From contig WPDH01000073.1 of NCBI GenBank assembly GCA_019137255.1, forward strand, positions 82,983 to 146,982: a stretch of DNA of 64,000 nucleotides, read 5' to 3'. Positions 34,920 through 46,255 of this stretch are shown here, one piece after another (the first letter of the stretch is position 1; each line of letters opens with the position of its first letter). A model generated the notes under the pieces. That model was not told the DNA's origin. It worked only from the letters and a program-made list of their open reading frames with translations, and did not search any database. Source of the stretch: Corinectria fuckeliana (taxonomy: Eukaryota > Ascomycota > Sordariomycetes > Hypocreales > Nectriaceae). The position numbers and the translations under genes are program-made.

Positions 34920-36570
34920 ATGGCAGACTCCCAGCCTGTGTCGCCGCCGCCTCCTGCTGAGACGGAGCCTACGCGGCAACAGCAGAGCCCTCCGGCTGGG
35001 CAGACGCCGAGTTCTTCGCCTCCGACGCTGCCCGTCCAGCAGGAGGCTATTCAATTCGTCAGTCCTTCCGTTTTCGTCCCCTCCCCCCTCCCTCCCTCCA
35101 AGTCTCTGGATGTGTTCACCCTAGCCGTTGATCGACCATTCAAACCAACCGGGGCTGCGGGCCCGCACGGCCGGCGGTGTCCCGGGGGATCCGACCATCT
35201 CCGGGCCCGGAAGGAACTGCTTGCTGACTGGCACTCACGACACAGGACCCGCGTGTTGTCGGCGACCTTGGAGACGACAATGACTCGACCGCCGATGTAG
35301 ATAGGTGAGAGTTCTTGGGCAATTCAGTGCCTGGATCTGCGGGGACCTTGTTGACATTGGATCTGTAGCCTGCGTGACTCTACTGCGTCCATTACCTCGA
35401 GCATTCTCGAGTACCGCAACATCAACGGCCGCAAGTATCAGTCCTCCAAGACTACAGAGTACTGGTAGGCCGTATTTGGCATGAGACGACACTCATATGC
35501 TAACCAGGCTAGGGCTCCTACCGATGAGAAGCAAATTGAGGGTCTTGATGTCTCGTATGCTGACCCATGGAACCACCGTCTCCGGGTCTAGTCTCGTTGA
35601 CGCCTCTATACAGTCACCAGTTTACGCTGATGCTTATGGAAGATAACCTCTTCCTAGCTCCCATTGCAGACAACCCTCAGGTACGTTCTGTTGTCCGGCT
35701 ACACTCGCCCCAAACTAACCCTGGGTAGAAAATCCTTGATGTCGGTACTGGCACGGGTATCTGGGCCATGTTCGTAGCTCCTCCACGTCTTCCTCAGATT
35801 CACCCTGTTCTAACACGCCCTCAGCGACGTAGCCGACGAGTACCCCTCGGCCGACGTGCTCGGCTTCGACATCTCGGCGGTGCAGCCCAGCTGGGTGCCG
35901 ACCAACTGCAGCTTCCAGATCGACGACGCGCAGCTGGACTGGACCTTCAAGCCGGACGACTTCGACCTCGTGCACATGCGCTACCTGTACGGCGGCATCG
36001 ACGACTGGGCCAAGCTGTACCGGCAGGCCCTGAGGCACGCGCGCCCGGGCGGCTGGGTCGAGAGCACCGAGATCGACCTGGAGACGCGCAGCGAGAACGC
36101 GCGGGTGGCGGCCGACGAGGGCCACATCTTCAAGCGGTGGCGCGACCTGTTCTTCGAGGCCGGCGACACGATCGGGCGCACCTTCAAGATCGCCCGCGAC
36201 GGCCGCATGGAGCGCGAGATGCGCGACGCCGGCTTCGTCGACGTCCGCCACCGCCAGTGGAAGGTGCCCATCGGCGGCTGGCCGCAGGACCCCCGGCTCA
36301 AGCAGATCGGCCTGTACAACGGCATGTTCATCGACCGGTCGCTCGACGGCTTTGCCGTGTTCCCCATCGGCGAGATCCTGGGGTGGACCTTCGAGGAGGT
36401 CACCGTCCTGGTGAGCCAGATGCGTCTGGCCATCAAGGACCCCAAGGCTCTTCCGTACTACAACATGTACATGTGTCCTGACCTGGCTTGTCGAGTTGTA
36501 TGCTGACGTCTGGAGTAGTCACACCGTCGTCGGCCGCAAGCCTGAGACTGCATCTGCCGCGACGGACTAG
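34920..36570 (+). CDS. LaeA-like SAM-dependent methyltransferase
   Basis: Class I methyltransferase of the fungal LaeA-like group, members of which influence secondary metabolism and development; the methyl acceptor is unknown for most. Eight exons fit in frame: 34920-35057, 35246-35304, 35369-35464, 35513-35554, 35614-35680, 35729-35769, 35825-36466 and 36519-36570, giving about 378 residues. A Pro/Gln/Ser-rich N-terminal tail (1-46) precedes the acidic stretch GDLGDDNDSTADVDS. The conserved LEYRNINGRKYQ follows, then HQFTLMLMEDNLFLAPI, and the SAM-binding motif I KILDVGTGTGIWAIDVADEYP (shortened here). Next are FDLVHMRYLYGGIDDW and an ARPGGWVE post-motif. A small last exon supplies the family-typical end (HTVVGRKPE). 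Several introns are under 70 bases. It is convergent with the symporter gene. No polyketide or peptide synthetase gene is in the window, so it is not in an obvious cluster. Confidence 0.88.
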
Positions 36571-37176
36571 GACGATGGGTTTGTGGATGACGGGTGAGCA
36601 TGGCTTGTCGGGATGAATGGAAGAGCTTTCTTCGTTTCGCTTCAGCATTAGATGCAGGACGCATAGCCTTTGTTGAACTACACTAGCATATCATGATCAA
36701 ATTGCAAATATCTCTGAATCGCTGACATAGACTTGGTGAGGACAGCGTCATCCCTTGGTGGGCGTATCTCTCTGAAGTTGGCGAGCATGGCTGACTGGTT
36801 GTGTCAGTCTCTCTGTCTTGGCTTTTGTAAAGCCTGTGGCGGATGAGCATGGGTAGGTATTTGTAGCTTTTAAGTGTCGACGATCAACCCCGTGCAAGTC
36901 GGACACGCAGCAGCTTATTAGAAAGGCAGTCGGCTTACTCGATTTCCCGATGAAGAAACCTAGGATGACGGCGCGTACGGTCGACAAAGACTTTGAAGGC
37001 TGCAGGTAATTATTTCCATTCTGCAAGTTATGGCATCTTCTAAAGTCCACGGCGTTTCCCATATCTGCCGATGTGTGGGCATCTCTGTTAATACTCCGCT
37101 TCTTATACGCACCAGCCGGACTGTAGTGAAAGATAGAAGCTTCAACTATCCACAAAAAGTCGAAGATTCCATCACT
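36571..37176. other. Convergent 3' region (methyltransferase / symporter)
   Basis: About 600 bases between the stops of two convergent genes. Short frames on both strands overlap and are not convincing. No other feature seen. Confidence 0.45.
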
Positions 37177-39187
37177 CTATGTGCTCTTCTCAAGTTCGCC
37201 CGCTCCAACCTCCACGGAGTCACTCTGACTAACCTCTATACGTCCCTGTACTACATTCGGTGCATAGGCAATCTTGCCTTCGCCGCGACGCGCCGGGGGG
37301 ATCAAGCCGTCGAACCATCGAGGCATGATGACGCCCACGGCAATCAGCACGAGGCACACGTGCGCAACGCCAAATCCCAGGATGTGCAGCGGGTCCTCGC
37401 GCACAGCGTGGAACGAAGGGTAGGAGAAGCCGAAGATGATGGCGAGGATGGGCGCCGAGATGAAGCGGAGGAGAGGGCCCCATACGACGGGGATCGTCCA
37501 GTTCTTGCCCGTCCCGACAATGGCGTTGAGGTCGAGTCTGAGTTGCTGGCCCTGCGTTTGCGTCAGACTATGCATACACGGGCATCGAAGGTGGACTTAC
37601 TGAGTAGAAGGCCAAGTACCAGAAGCGGCTGATGTACGCGTTCCTGCTGAAGAACCTAGACGATGGTTCGGAATCAGGCGTCTTGCCGATCAAGATGGCA
37701 ACGAGGGCCCCAGCAATGAAGAGTCCAAAGCCAATACCAGCGCCAGCAGGAGCACCAGCCTCATGGGCAGTACCCACGCCAAGGACCATGCCGCCGAAGA
37801 AACCCGCGTTGAAGCTGATGAAGGACGGCAGTCCAACCTGACCGGCCACGTCCCTCCAGCGGTACAGCGAAGTAGAAGCCGAACACTCGCAAAAGACGAC
37901 AAACACCAGAGCGACATCGCTGACCCACCGGTCGACTCCGGTAAGCAGGGCGTATCCGAACTCGGTGCAGTACGGGAGCGACATCAAGAACGAGGCGAGA
38001 ACAAGGCCGGTGACAACCCACTCGCGGCGCGCCTTGATGCCCGAGTCCATGACCAGCGTCACGACGGCGTCCAGCATGGCAAACGCAGAGCTGTACCCGA
38101 GAACCATGAGGGTAAAGAACAGCGCGAACGCCCAGAAGTTGGCCGCGGGCAGCTCCGTGATGGCCGTCGGCAGCGTGAGGAAGCCAATGGTGAATGCGCC
38201 GATGCGCTCTCCGTCGACGGGCGACATGCCCATGTAGCCGATGACGCCAAACGCGGCAAAGGCGGCGAAGCCCTCGAAGAGCACGTTGCTAGCCACGATC
38301 AGGAACGAGTCCATGACGGCGTTGGAGTGCTTCTGGTTGTACGAGGCGTAGGAGCTGAAGTAGCCGAAGCCGACGCCCGTTGAGAAGAAGACCTGGCCGG
38401 CGGCGGTTTGCCAGATGTCTCCCTTGGCAAGCTTCTCGCCGTGCCACTCGCCGAGGTAGAGCTTGATCCCGCGACCCGCATTCTCCAGCGAGACAGATCT
38501 GCCAACGAGCACCACCGTCATGATGATGGGGAGACCCATGGTGAAGTAAACCACACGACCTGTCAAGCCAACGCCGCGGAAGATGGAAATCCAAACTAGG
38601 AACCAGGTGAAAGCCGTCCACGCCACCGTCTCTCCCAGGAGCTTCACCCCGGGATACTCGGTGTAGTCGATGACAAAGTTACTCGTCTTGTTCCCCGGGA
38701 TCGCGTCGACGTTGGCCACGACGATCTTGTAGAAGAACTCCTCGCTCCGGCCCTGCCACGGCAGCGGGCTCTTGAACGAGTTGCGGAAGTAGATCATTAT
38801 CCAGGAGAGGTTGACGACGAAGTACGGGCCCACGATGAAGCCGACGTACAGAAGACTAGAGCCCAAGCCCTTGAGGCGGTGGTTGACGTTGTTGAAGGCC
38901 ACGACCGACCCGCCATGGTAGGCCTGGCCGATGGCGATCTCGAGCACCAGGCACGGGATGGCGATGAGGAAGACGCACAGCAGGTAGGGGACGAACCACT
39001 GGAGGCCGTTGTTGTTGTACACCTGGGACGGGTAGCGGATAAGGTTGCCCATACCGGCGCAGCCCCCCATGGCAGCGAGGAGGAAGGCCGCGCGGGAGGG
39101 CCACTGGTCACGGCCGTCTTCCGACTTCTGCGGCGGAGGCGCCAGCCAGTATCCAACCTTCTTGAGGGCTGGGAGGAGGGCGACCAT
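37177..39187 (-). CDS. Neurotransmitter:sodium symporter (SLC6/SNF family)
   Basis: Sodium-coupled transporter of the LeuT-fold SNF family, usually carrying amino acids or related amines; fungal substrates are poorly known. Two exons (39187-37601 and 37551-37177) give about 653 residues, a normal length. About twelve hydrophobic segments are visible. The first carries the family's unwound-helix region (GCAGMGNLIRYPSQVYNNNG), where the equivalent of LeuT's GNxxRFP motif binds Na+ and substrate. An extracellular loop with Asn-Lys-Thr sequon (NKTSN) follows helix 3. Later come VFFSTGVGFGYFSSYASYN (helix 6) and the helix 8 region LGYSSAFAMLDAVVT. The second exon adds the last helices and a charged cytoplasmic tail. 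It is convergent with the LaeA-like gene, and the next gene on its other side encodes an amino-acid permease, though 2.9 kb away. No lesion is seen. Confidence 0.93.
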
Positions 39188-42062
39188 GGCAGGTTATAGA
39201 AGAACCACCTGGAGGGGATTCACGATGTAAGGTTCCGGTCGAGGAAATGTCAAGTGAGCACGGGTCGAAGCACGAGACTCGGGAAACGGGGGTTCTCAAA
39301 GGGAGAAAGTAAGCTCAAGCTCCGCGTCTTGGAGAATTTTCAAGGTTTTTCGTCAGGTCGTGACTTACATGGGAGGTGAGTGAGTATATCCACAAACCTG
39401 CAAGCAATTAGACTTCGTTCACAGAAGGGTTTTCCTTCATGAAGAGTGCAAGAACTAGCAGGATTTCAAGGCAGTTGGGACTCGTTTGGATCCATGGCTA
39501 GGGAGACTGTACGCTCTTTTATGGAGGCAGCTCCGCGAAGCCATCGCGGGTGAGCGCGCTTACGGGATGAGATTAACCAAAACGAAGCTCGGTTTAAGCA
39601 TAAGGAATAGAGTAAACAAGTGCCACACACAGCGATGGCCCCCTTTGCCCTGACGACGGGGCCCAGTAGGGGCAAGCGACGTCCCGCCGTTCTTCCATGG
39701 GTCATCGGCAACCCTGCAGCGTTGGGACTGGCTAGAAGCTGCATTGGATTGCGCCATGAACAGAGATCTTGATTCCTCGAATGGAAACGAGTACCACGCC
39801 GCGCAAGATGGACTAATGTTCCCTGAGGCGTGTACTGACCCAGAACCAAGAGTCTACTGACTAGTTCGACGAGAACAGTCACTCAAACAATTCATCAGGG
39901 AACAGAAGTATTACCTGTTGGTCGCGGCGACTCTATGCCAAGTCCAAACCAGCTGAGACATGGTTTGTTCTGGTACGTCATTGATTAGGAGTTGGAATAG
40001 ACTGAGAGGATTTGAGAGAACATCGGGGTAAATCGGGTCTGATGCATAAAGTGATTTCGGTTGTCGAGGTTGCTCTCACGATGCTAACTTCTCACCTTCT
40101 ACAAGGTGGCCTGAATTCACTCCAACGCGACATTGTGCGGTAAATAATAAGAGGGTTGAGTCAATGGAACAATTAACTAACAGCAGACTTCATACAAGCG
40201 GTAACTCCTCTAAAAGTTGATTGATACCTATTGCGAGCGACATCTAGATAGTGCCGTAGGTCCCTCAAAGTCGGAGCCAAGGAGTAACTAACAAGATATA
40301 GAATCATGTTGTGAATGAGTAAATCTAGTCCATTCGACGTGACGGAAAGGATACATACATGCACATTTTGTGAAAGGAAATGATTTTGTTCGTTTGCTTG
40401 CATGGCGCCATAGCCAACACCCATACCAATGTGGAATGATACAACAAGGAAGTGGGCAACGAGAGCGATGTGTGAGGAGGGCGTGCTAGGAAAAATAGTG
40501 ATCTAACAAGTGGCGCGCATGGGGGACAGGGCGAGAAGAGATCAGTAGTTTTCATGGTAGATATTGGATACTCTTGCTAGCTGTATAATACAAATAGACT
40601 TAGACTTAGAGCTTTACATTAAGTTTAGCCGATATTCTCCTGGTTATTACTCAACACGCGCTTGATCCCAGTCCGTAAGGCTGGCTAAAGTCCTCCAGGA
40701 CTGCAGACTTTACCACAGCAGTGTTTAAAATACTCCCACGAAAAGCCAAAGATACATCATCACCCTTTCAACCTGAGCCGCCACTTGTGAGCCGCCACTT
40801 GACAAGGAGGCATAAAAGCCCACTGTTACATCAACACGGGCTCGATTCACGGTTGGCCACAGGCATCCTGTCACATGCCCGAACCCTGCTGCTTGAAACC
40901 CGCTTACCAAAAGCTTGACCACCTACAAAGGGGTAGAAGATGGATCGCCCGTTGAGTATTTCGTGCCGCCTCTTCACCATGGTTCGATACCGGGAGATGC
41001 TCGATATATGAAACAATTCGAATGCGACATAGGGGGTCAGTAATTACGGCGGTCTACGACAGCAGAAAGCCGTCACAGAGGCCTGGAGATCCCGCAGATC
41101 TTTCGTCCGTGAATATAAGCTCCCGATCTTATCCCCAAGTTAACTCGTAGCTACATTTATGAGACAATCGCTAACGGCAGCTTCAAATACCCCAAGGTAC
41201 TGTCACCACTACAGTAGAGTAGACAAGCCTAACTTTCTGGTCACTCTGCCCTAGGTAAACTCATCTAATCAACCCGAATAGTAATGTTCCAAGAGCGGTC
41301 TGAACCTCTTCATCCTCATCTTCACGCCAAATAAACGCTTCACCACCTAGTATTTCTGCTCTCCTCCACTGTTCCTGTGATAACTCGAACGCTGCCGGTT
41401 CCACTTTTATGTTATCGAAATCTTCTATTACATTTTCCAGTCATAGCAAAATGTAATGCGCACTACGCTGATGCTAAGTGCTAGGCTGGCCTAAATACTG
41501 AATGTGACATCTTCCTTCTCGCCTCGATATCTAGTATAGATTTTCAATACACAAATCTGCTTGCCCGGGGCGAAGAACTTCAAATGACTGCTTTTAGACA
41601 CATTACTGACTGGAAGGAATACGATTGAAAACTCACCCAAAACAGAATCATGTTCCCATTGCAGCCAGTGACAATGTCACTGGTGCTCTGACCTCCCCGC
41701 TCACATCTTTTCTAGTCGACGATATCTGGCTGATGCGAACATTAGTGATCTTATGAAAGCTGTCACATTCAGCATTTAGGTCAACTTAGCACTTAGCATC
41801 AGCGTAGTGCGCATTGCATTTTGCTATGACTGGAAAATGCAATAAAAGCCGCTAGTGATGAGACAACTTCGGTCACTTTGATCGTCTTAAATACTTTTGC
41901 ACATTTGCTTCCTGGTGCGCTACTCTTATCGAGGCCATGTCAACATAGGGATTACATATCCTTTCTATTGGTATAGTCGCAGTAAGCTGGTCCTCAACTA
42001 CTAAAATATCCCACACAATACTATTGTTCCCCTTTCAGGCCGGCAGCTAACATGGATAATAA
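39188..42062. other. Intergenic region containing a MITE
   Basis: About 2.9 kb without a credible gene. The right half contains the 415-bp inverted-repeat element listed separately. Frames elsewhere are short and unrecognised. Confidence 0.5.
41428..41842. mobile_element. MITE-like element with 80-bp inverted termini and TA duplication
   Basis: The sequences at 41428-41509 and 41761-41842 are near-perfect inverted copies of each other over about 80 bases. They begin TTACATTTTCCAGTCATAGC on the left and, read inwards, TTGCATTTTCCAGTCATAGC on the right. The element is flanked by TA on each side (41426-41427 and 41843-41844), the target duplication expected for Tc1/mariner-type insertion. The roughly 250-base interior has no coding capacity. 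Each terminus can itself fold: its first nine bases are the exact reverse complement of bases 21-29. I infer a nonautonomous element mobilised by a Tc1/mariner transposase encoded elsewhere. Confidence 0.85.
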
Positions 42063-44090
42063 TTAACAGAGAAAACGGTAGGCTCTCTTCCAAAATGGCC
42101 AACCAAGCTGTTCCTCTTTTTCCTGCTCAGTAGAGATATTGATTCGGAAGTACCGCCGGCCTGTGGTGATATCCATCTCACTGGCACGAACAAATACTGT
42201 CCGGAACCAGATTTTGTGACTGATATAAAAGATAAGGATAATGGGGAGAGCCATGGTTTTGAGGAAGAAAGCCTGGACTCTAGAGCTGCTGGTGTTCAGA
42301 TCTCCTGTGTCAATGGGCGAGATGGCAATCCACATCTGCGCGACAAAGATGATGGCATAACCGACAACTCCGCACCAGGACCCAATGACGCCAACGCTGG
42401 AACAGAAAGGAAGCTGCTCCAGCGGAGAATACGCGTGGGCCCAGGCTTTTCTGAAACGGATATGACAGAGGCAGATACTGCCCCAGGTGAAGAGCATGCT
42501 CAGGGTGCTAATGGAGAGAAGCCAGTTGAAGATGGTGCCGTTTGCTTCTAGGTCAGCCAAGTAGGCCAGGAGACCGATGCAGGACGCAAGAACAATAGCC
42601 ATCAGAGGGCGGCCCTCTTTATCGACATACGAGAATATTCGCGGCGCATGAGATTGCTCAGCGAGCGCAAGGAGGGTGCGGGACGAGCCATAAACGGATG
42701 AGTTGCCAACGCTGATAACGGCAATGAGGATAATTCCGTTCATGATGCTGGGTAGAGCCGTTGCGCCAGCACTCTCGATGGCGATGACGAAGGGGCTTGC
42801 TTGTGCATCTGCTGTGTTCTTGCGCCCGAGGAGACGAGGCTCGTTGAAAGGGACTAAAAGACCAACAAGCAGCAGCGAGACGCAATAGAAGATAGTGATG
42901 CGCCAGAAAACCTGCTTAATGGCAGTGGGTAGGGACTTTCGAGGATTGGCGGTCTCAGCTGCGGCCAGCCCGATAAGTTCAGTACCAGCAAAGGCAGCAG
43001 CAGAGGTGACCAAGACGGTAGCGAAGCCCTTGAACCCGTTGTTGAACGGACCAGGGTCCTTCCAGTATTGCCACCCAATGTAGCCGCCTTCTGGCTGACC
43101 GCCGATGTTGATGACAGCGGCAAGCAAGCTTTGGCATGTCAACTTTGGATATGGAGGGTAGGGAAGAGCAGAGAACTAACATGAAGCCAACCACAGCTGT
43201 GACTTTGATGATAGAGAAGATGAACTCGGCTTCGCCATATGCCTTGACACCAAATAGATTGATGACGATGATGATGAAGAGGAAAATGGTAACAAAAATG
43301 GCTTTGCTTAAATGTTCATTCCAGTAGCTAAGCGTATAAGCTGCCGCAATGATCTCCATCGGCAAGACAAAGAGCCACTGCAGACAATAGCTAGTTAGAA
43401 GTGGTATTAGTCACTGTAGTATTGGAGAGCAAGCCATCACAGGTTTTCTTTCTCTCCAGAAGAGTAAAAGAGGGAAAGAAACGTACTTCCATCCCATAGC
43501 AAAGCCCCATGATGGATCGAGAAAGCGGGTTGAAAAGGCGGAGAATGAGCCGGCGACAGGGAACAGCACGCATAGTTCGCACAGCGATTGCATTGTGAAG
43601 TACTGCAGAATACCGATAAAGAAGAACGAGAGGAAAAGCGTAGCTGGTCCACCCGTAGAAAGAGAGCCGCCCGAGGCCACGAACAGACCGGTTCCTACGA
43701 TATTAGCTAGCAGCGGGCCAAATCAACTTCGTGCTCGGGGCTAAGCATACCGATGGCACCTCCGAACGCAATCATTTGCAAATGCCGGCCTTTGAGGTCT
43801 CTCGCAAGAGCCGTGTTGGCCGTTTTGGCGTTTGCCGCATCCAGATCGTAGTAGTGGTCTCCTCCGGCGGGCACAGCCGGATAGGGTGTCTGCTGATAGC
43901 CGCCATCGCGACTCTTCATGGGGCGTCTGTCGGCACGCCGGAATCCATCTAGCCAGCTCGCGGGCGGGGACCGATGGGACCGCTTGGCTGAGATATTCCA
44001 GGAGGCTCCCTTGTCGCCGACGCTGTCGGCACCCAGGCCGTTCATCTCGATGACCTCGACATCGTGGGTGAGGATGATATCGCCCTTCAT
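42063..44090 (-). CDS. Amino-acid permease (APC superfamily, YAT type)
   Basis: Plasma-membrane proton-coupled amino-acid permease of the fungal Gap1-like group. Four exons (44090-43751, 43694-43487, 43390-43181, 43128-42063) give about 607 residues. An N-terminal cytoplasmic tail of about 95 residues precedes LKGRHLQMIAFGGAIGTGLF, the conserved start of helix 1. Next come PATLFLSFFFIGILQY, the SFSAFSTRFLDPSWGFAMGW block, and the QWLFVLPMEIIAAA segment. Helix 5-6 follows, then FAGTELIGLAAAETANPRKS. NSSVYGSSRTLLALAEQ comes later, where fungal permeases carry a conserved Tyr/Arg-rich signature. Introns interrupt helix 1, the loop before helix 3 and helix 5. The start is the ATG giving MKGDIILTHDVEVIEM; an upstream ATG in frame exists but its extension is not family-like. 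Exact substrate range cannot be told. No lesion is seen. Confidence 0.92.
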
Positions 44091-45267
44091 GTTTGAGTGT
44101 CGTGCAGGATGCCCTGGAACGATTGAAGAGAAAAAAAGGACCAACATCCCCGAAAGGAACAATTGGTCGTTATTAGGGGCAGCGAGACGCCAGGGGGGGA
44201 CCATGATCCCACCTTGATCATCGCCATTGGCTCTGCTGTTTAGCCTCACCGGGAGTACCTAGTCTCGTCTAGATTGAACCAATACGTACGGAGTACTGTG
44301 GCTGCGCTTTGCACTGTAGTTTGGAAACTGGGCCTAACCTTATTATCGGCATGAATCGCGGAGATCTGAGTCTCGTTCTCTTGCGGGGTGTTTTGTTCAC
44401 ATACTTGAAACCAGAAGGTCACTGGAAAGGTCATCAGTTAACAGATTGATGGTAAACTGGCTTGAAGAAAACTCTAGACAGCACAGCGTGGTGAACAAGA
44501 CGTCTCTCCGACCTTCGTAATAATGCCCCACGTACCAGCGCCAGCAAGACGCCACAACAGGGGAGTTCTAGCCGACCCCAGCTCCCACTAGACCTAGAGA
44601 GACCTTCTCCATACTAAACTCGGAACGAGGTTGCTACCTAGTGGCAAATGGTGCGAGTCAACGAGTCTCCTGAGGGATCTGTGCGCAAAGCAAGCCCGCT
44701 CTTCCAATCTCGTCAACGCCACCCATCGATGGGATGTTGGCCAGGGCTTCAACTGGGGACGCAGCCACCAATGTCGAGTTCAGTAGTCTTATCTAACGTG
44801 ACGAAGCCATAGATAGGCGGATTCAGATATGAGAACATGTGAAAGACGCAGAAAGAAGCTAAATGCGCATATATCGCGAAAAGGAATTAATTAACCGAAG
44901 AAACGCAACGAAAGAAGGTCAGCCTGCCTGCCTCTTCTGTGTTTCCACTGTTCGCAAATAAGTCTACCGAGTATACCACTATACTCAGAGACAAAACTCA
45001 AGCATACCAAAAGAGTCTTGCTATTAAGACGACACACTCGAATAGATAACGTTATTAGCAGTCTAGAACTACACCCAGTAACACCAAGCTTCATAAACCA
45101 TGCCTCAAGCGAACCAGCTGCGGCATCAAAGTTCGAGGAGACCACCGAGGAAAGGCTGTTAGGGTCGAACTCCGATCTTCCCTGCGAGCAGTAAGAAGAA
45201 AGCCTTTACGTGCTGTGCCAATATATGCAGACAGGGGCTCCTTGACTGTACAGATGAGTCGTCTAGC

Positions 45268-45798
45268 TCACCACCCAAGGCGCAGAAAAAGCAACGTACG
45301 AATGGTTTTCATGGGCCGGCTGACAAAACCAATCGCCTTGCTCGTCAATTGCAATCCCATCATGCCACGGAGATAAGTCCCAATGCCAAGCTCCACGTGA
45401 CAGGTCAGTAGTACACGAGCCAACCCTGTTCTCACATATCTAGTGATGCTGGAGCTAACCAAACCGGCAGTTTTGAGCTGTCCAAAAGATCCCTCGGCCT
45501 TCAATCGTCTCGAATACGATTCGTTCGCCAATACTGCGCAGCAAGGCATTAAATGGTTATGACAAATAGTAACAGTGATGTTGCCCGCCACCGAGGCAAA
45601 ATTCATTGAGAAGTGCAAGGTCCCAAGGGCAAAAAAGCAAATACTATCCTCCACTTGGTCCGGCACTGGTCGGGGACTTGACGTAACGAAGGGCCACAAA
45701 GACACGACCTTTAAAACAGAGATCCCAGACCGCTGCTGATCATTCACTTCTCGATGGCCAGAGCCCTGCGTAGCACCCTCATCGCTACAGTTCGACAT
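45268..45798 (-). CDS. Hypothetical 176-residue open frame
   Basis: An ATG-to-stop frame of 176 codons on the minus strand. It contains no motif I recognise. A mildly hydrophobic middle (SICFFALGTLHFSMNFASVA) and a C-terminal part with LGIGTYLRGMMGLQLTSKAI are the only features. There is no obvious start-site context or intron support. It could be a species-specific gene, a fragment of a larger decayed one, or a chance frame. I keep it only because it is longer than the noncoding background around it. Confidence 0.2.
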   Translation of the reverse strand: MSNCSDEGATQGSGHREVNDQQRSGISVLKVVSLWPFVTSSPRPVPDQVEDSICFFALGTLHFSMNFASVAGNITVTICHNHLMPCCAVLANESYSRRLKAEGSFGQLKTAGLVSSSITRYVRTGLARVLLTCHVELGIGTYLRGMMGLQLTSKAIGFVSRPMKTIRTLLFLRLGW

Positions 45799-46091
45799 GT
45801 AGGTGTAACAGGTACAAGTGAGCAGAAGTTGTGAATGCTAAATCGTCCAATGTGAGTATGGTCGGCACTCGGCAGTATGGTGGTTTGGGGTAGCTAAATA
45901 AACTCATTTTTTGTCATCGTTTCTTTTTTTAGTGAACCCCCTAGTACGTATCGACGTAGACACCATAGTAGAAACCGCAGTAGACGCCGCAGACTCTACA
46001 GGTTCGAAATAGAGATGAATGAAACTATTAGCACTCGAGGCCGGGGAGGGCGTATGATCAGGGACAAACAACCACGTTCCACCCCTCACCT

Positions 46092-46163
46092 CTGGCGCCT
46101 CTCTTAGTCCTAAGTTTAGTTCACTTGTAAGCGCCCAACAAGTCTGGGCGCCTTTAGCGCCAG
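46092..46163. repeat. Nested palindrome (two inverted repeats, one inside the other)
   Basis: CTGGCGC at 46092-46098 is the exact reverse complement of GCGCCAG at 46157-46163. Between them, GCGCCCA (46131-46137) and TGGGCGC (46145-46151) form a second perfect seven-base stem with a seven-base loop. The structure lies just past the 3' end of the VPS54-like gene. It could be a transposon terminus or simply a chance GC-rich hairpin. Confidence 0.5.
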
Positions 46164-46255
46164 GGTGGGGAAGGACCTTGTTAGTGAAGGATCACCAGTT
46201 CCGGCCCCGGCTTCTTTTAACCTCACCACCAGCCACTTGTTGCTTCTTTCCTCTT

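Larger units (their letters stand above)
44091..46255. other. Intergenic / unassigned region
   Basis: About 2.2 kb upstream of the amino-acid permease and downstream of the VPS54-like gene. It contains a 176-codon frame of unknown status (listed separately), a Ser/Thr/Val-rich short minus-strand frame at 45904-46089, and a nested palindrome at 46092-46163. Much of 44.2-45.2 kb reads as noncoding. Confidence 0.4.

Noticed and set aside
40173..41016. Short frames between the symporter and the permease
   Set aside because: All are under 85 codons, overlap on both strands and show no motif or intron support.
22369..44090. A secondary-metabolite cluster around the LaeA-like gene
   Set aside because: The neighbours are transporters and housekeeping enzymes; no synthase, terpene cyclase, P450 or cluster-type transcription factor is present.
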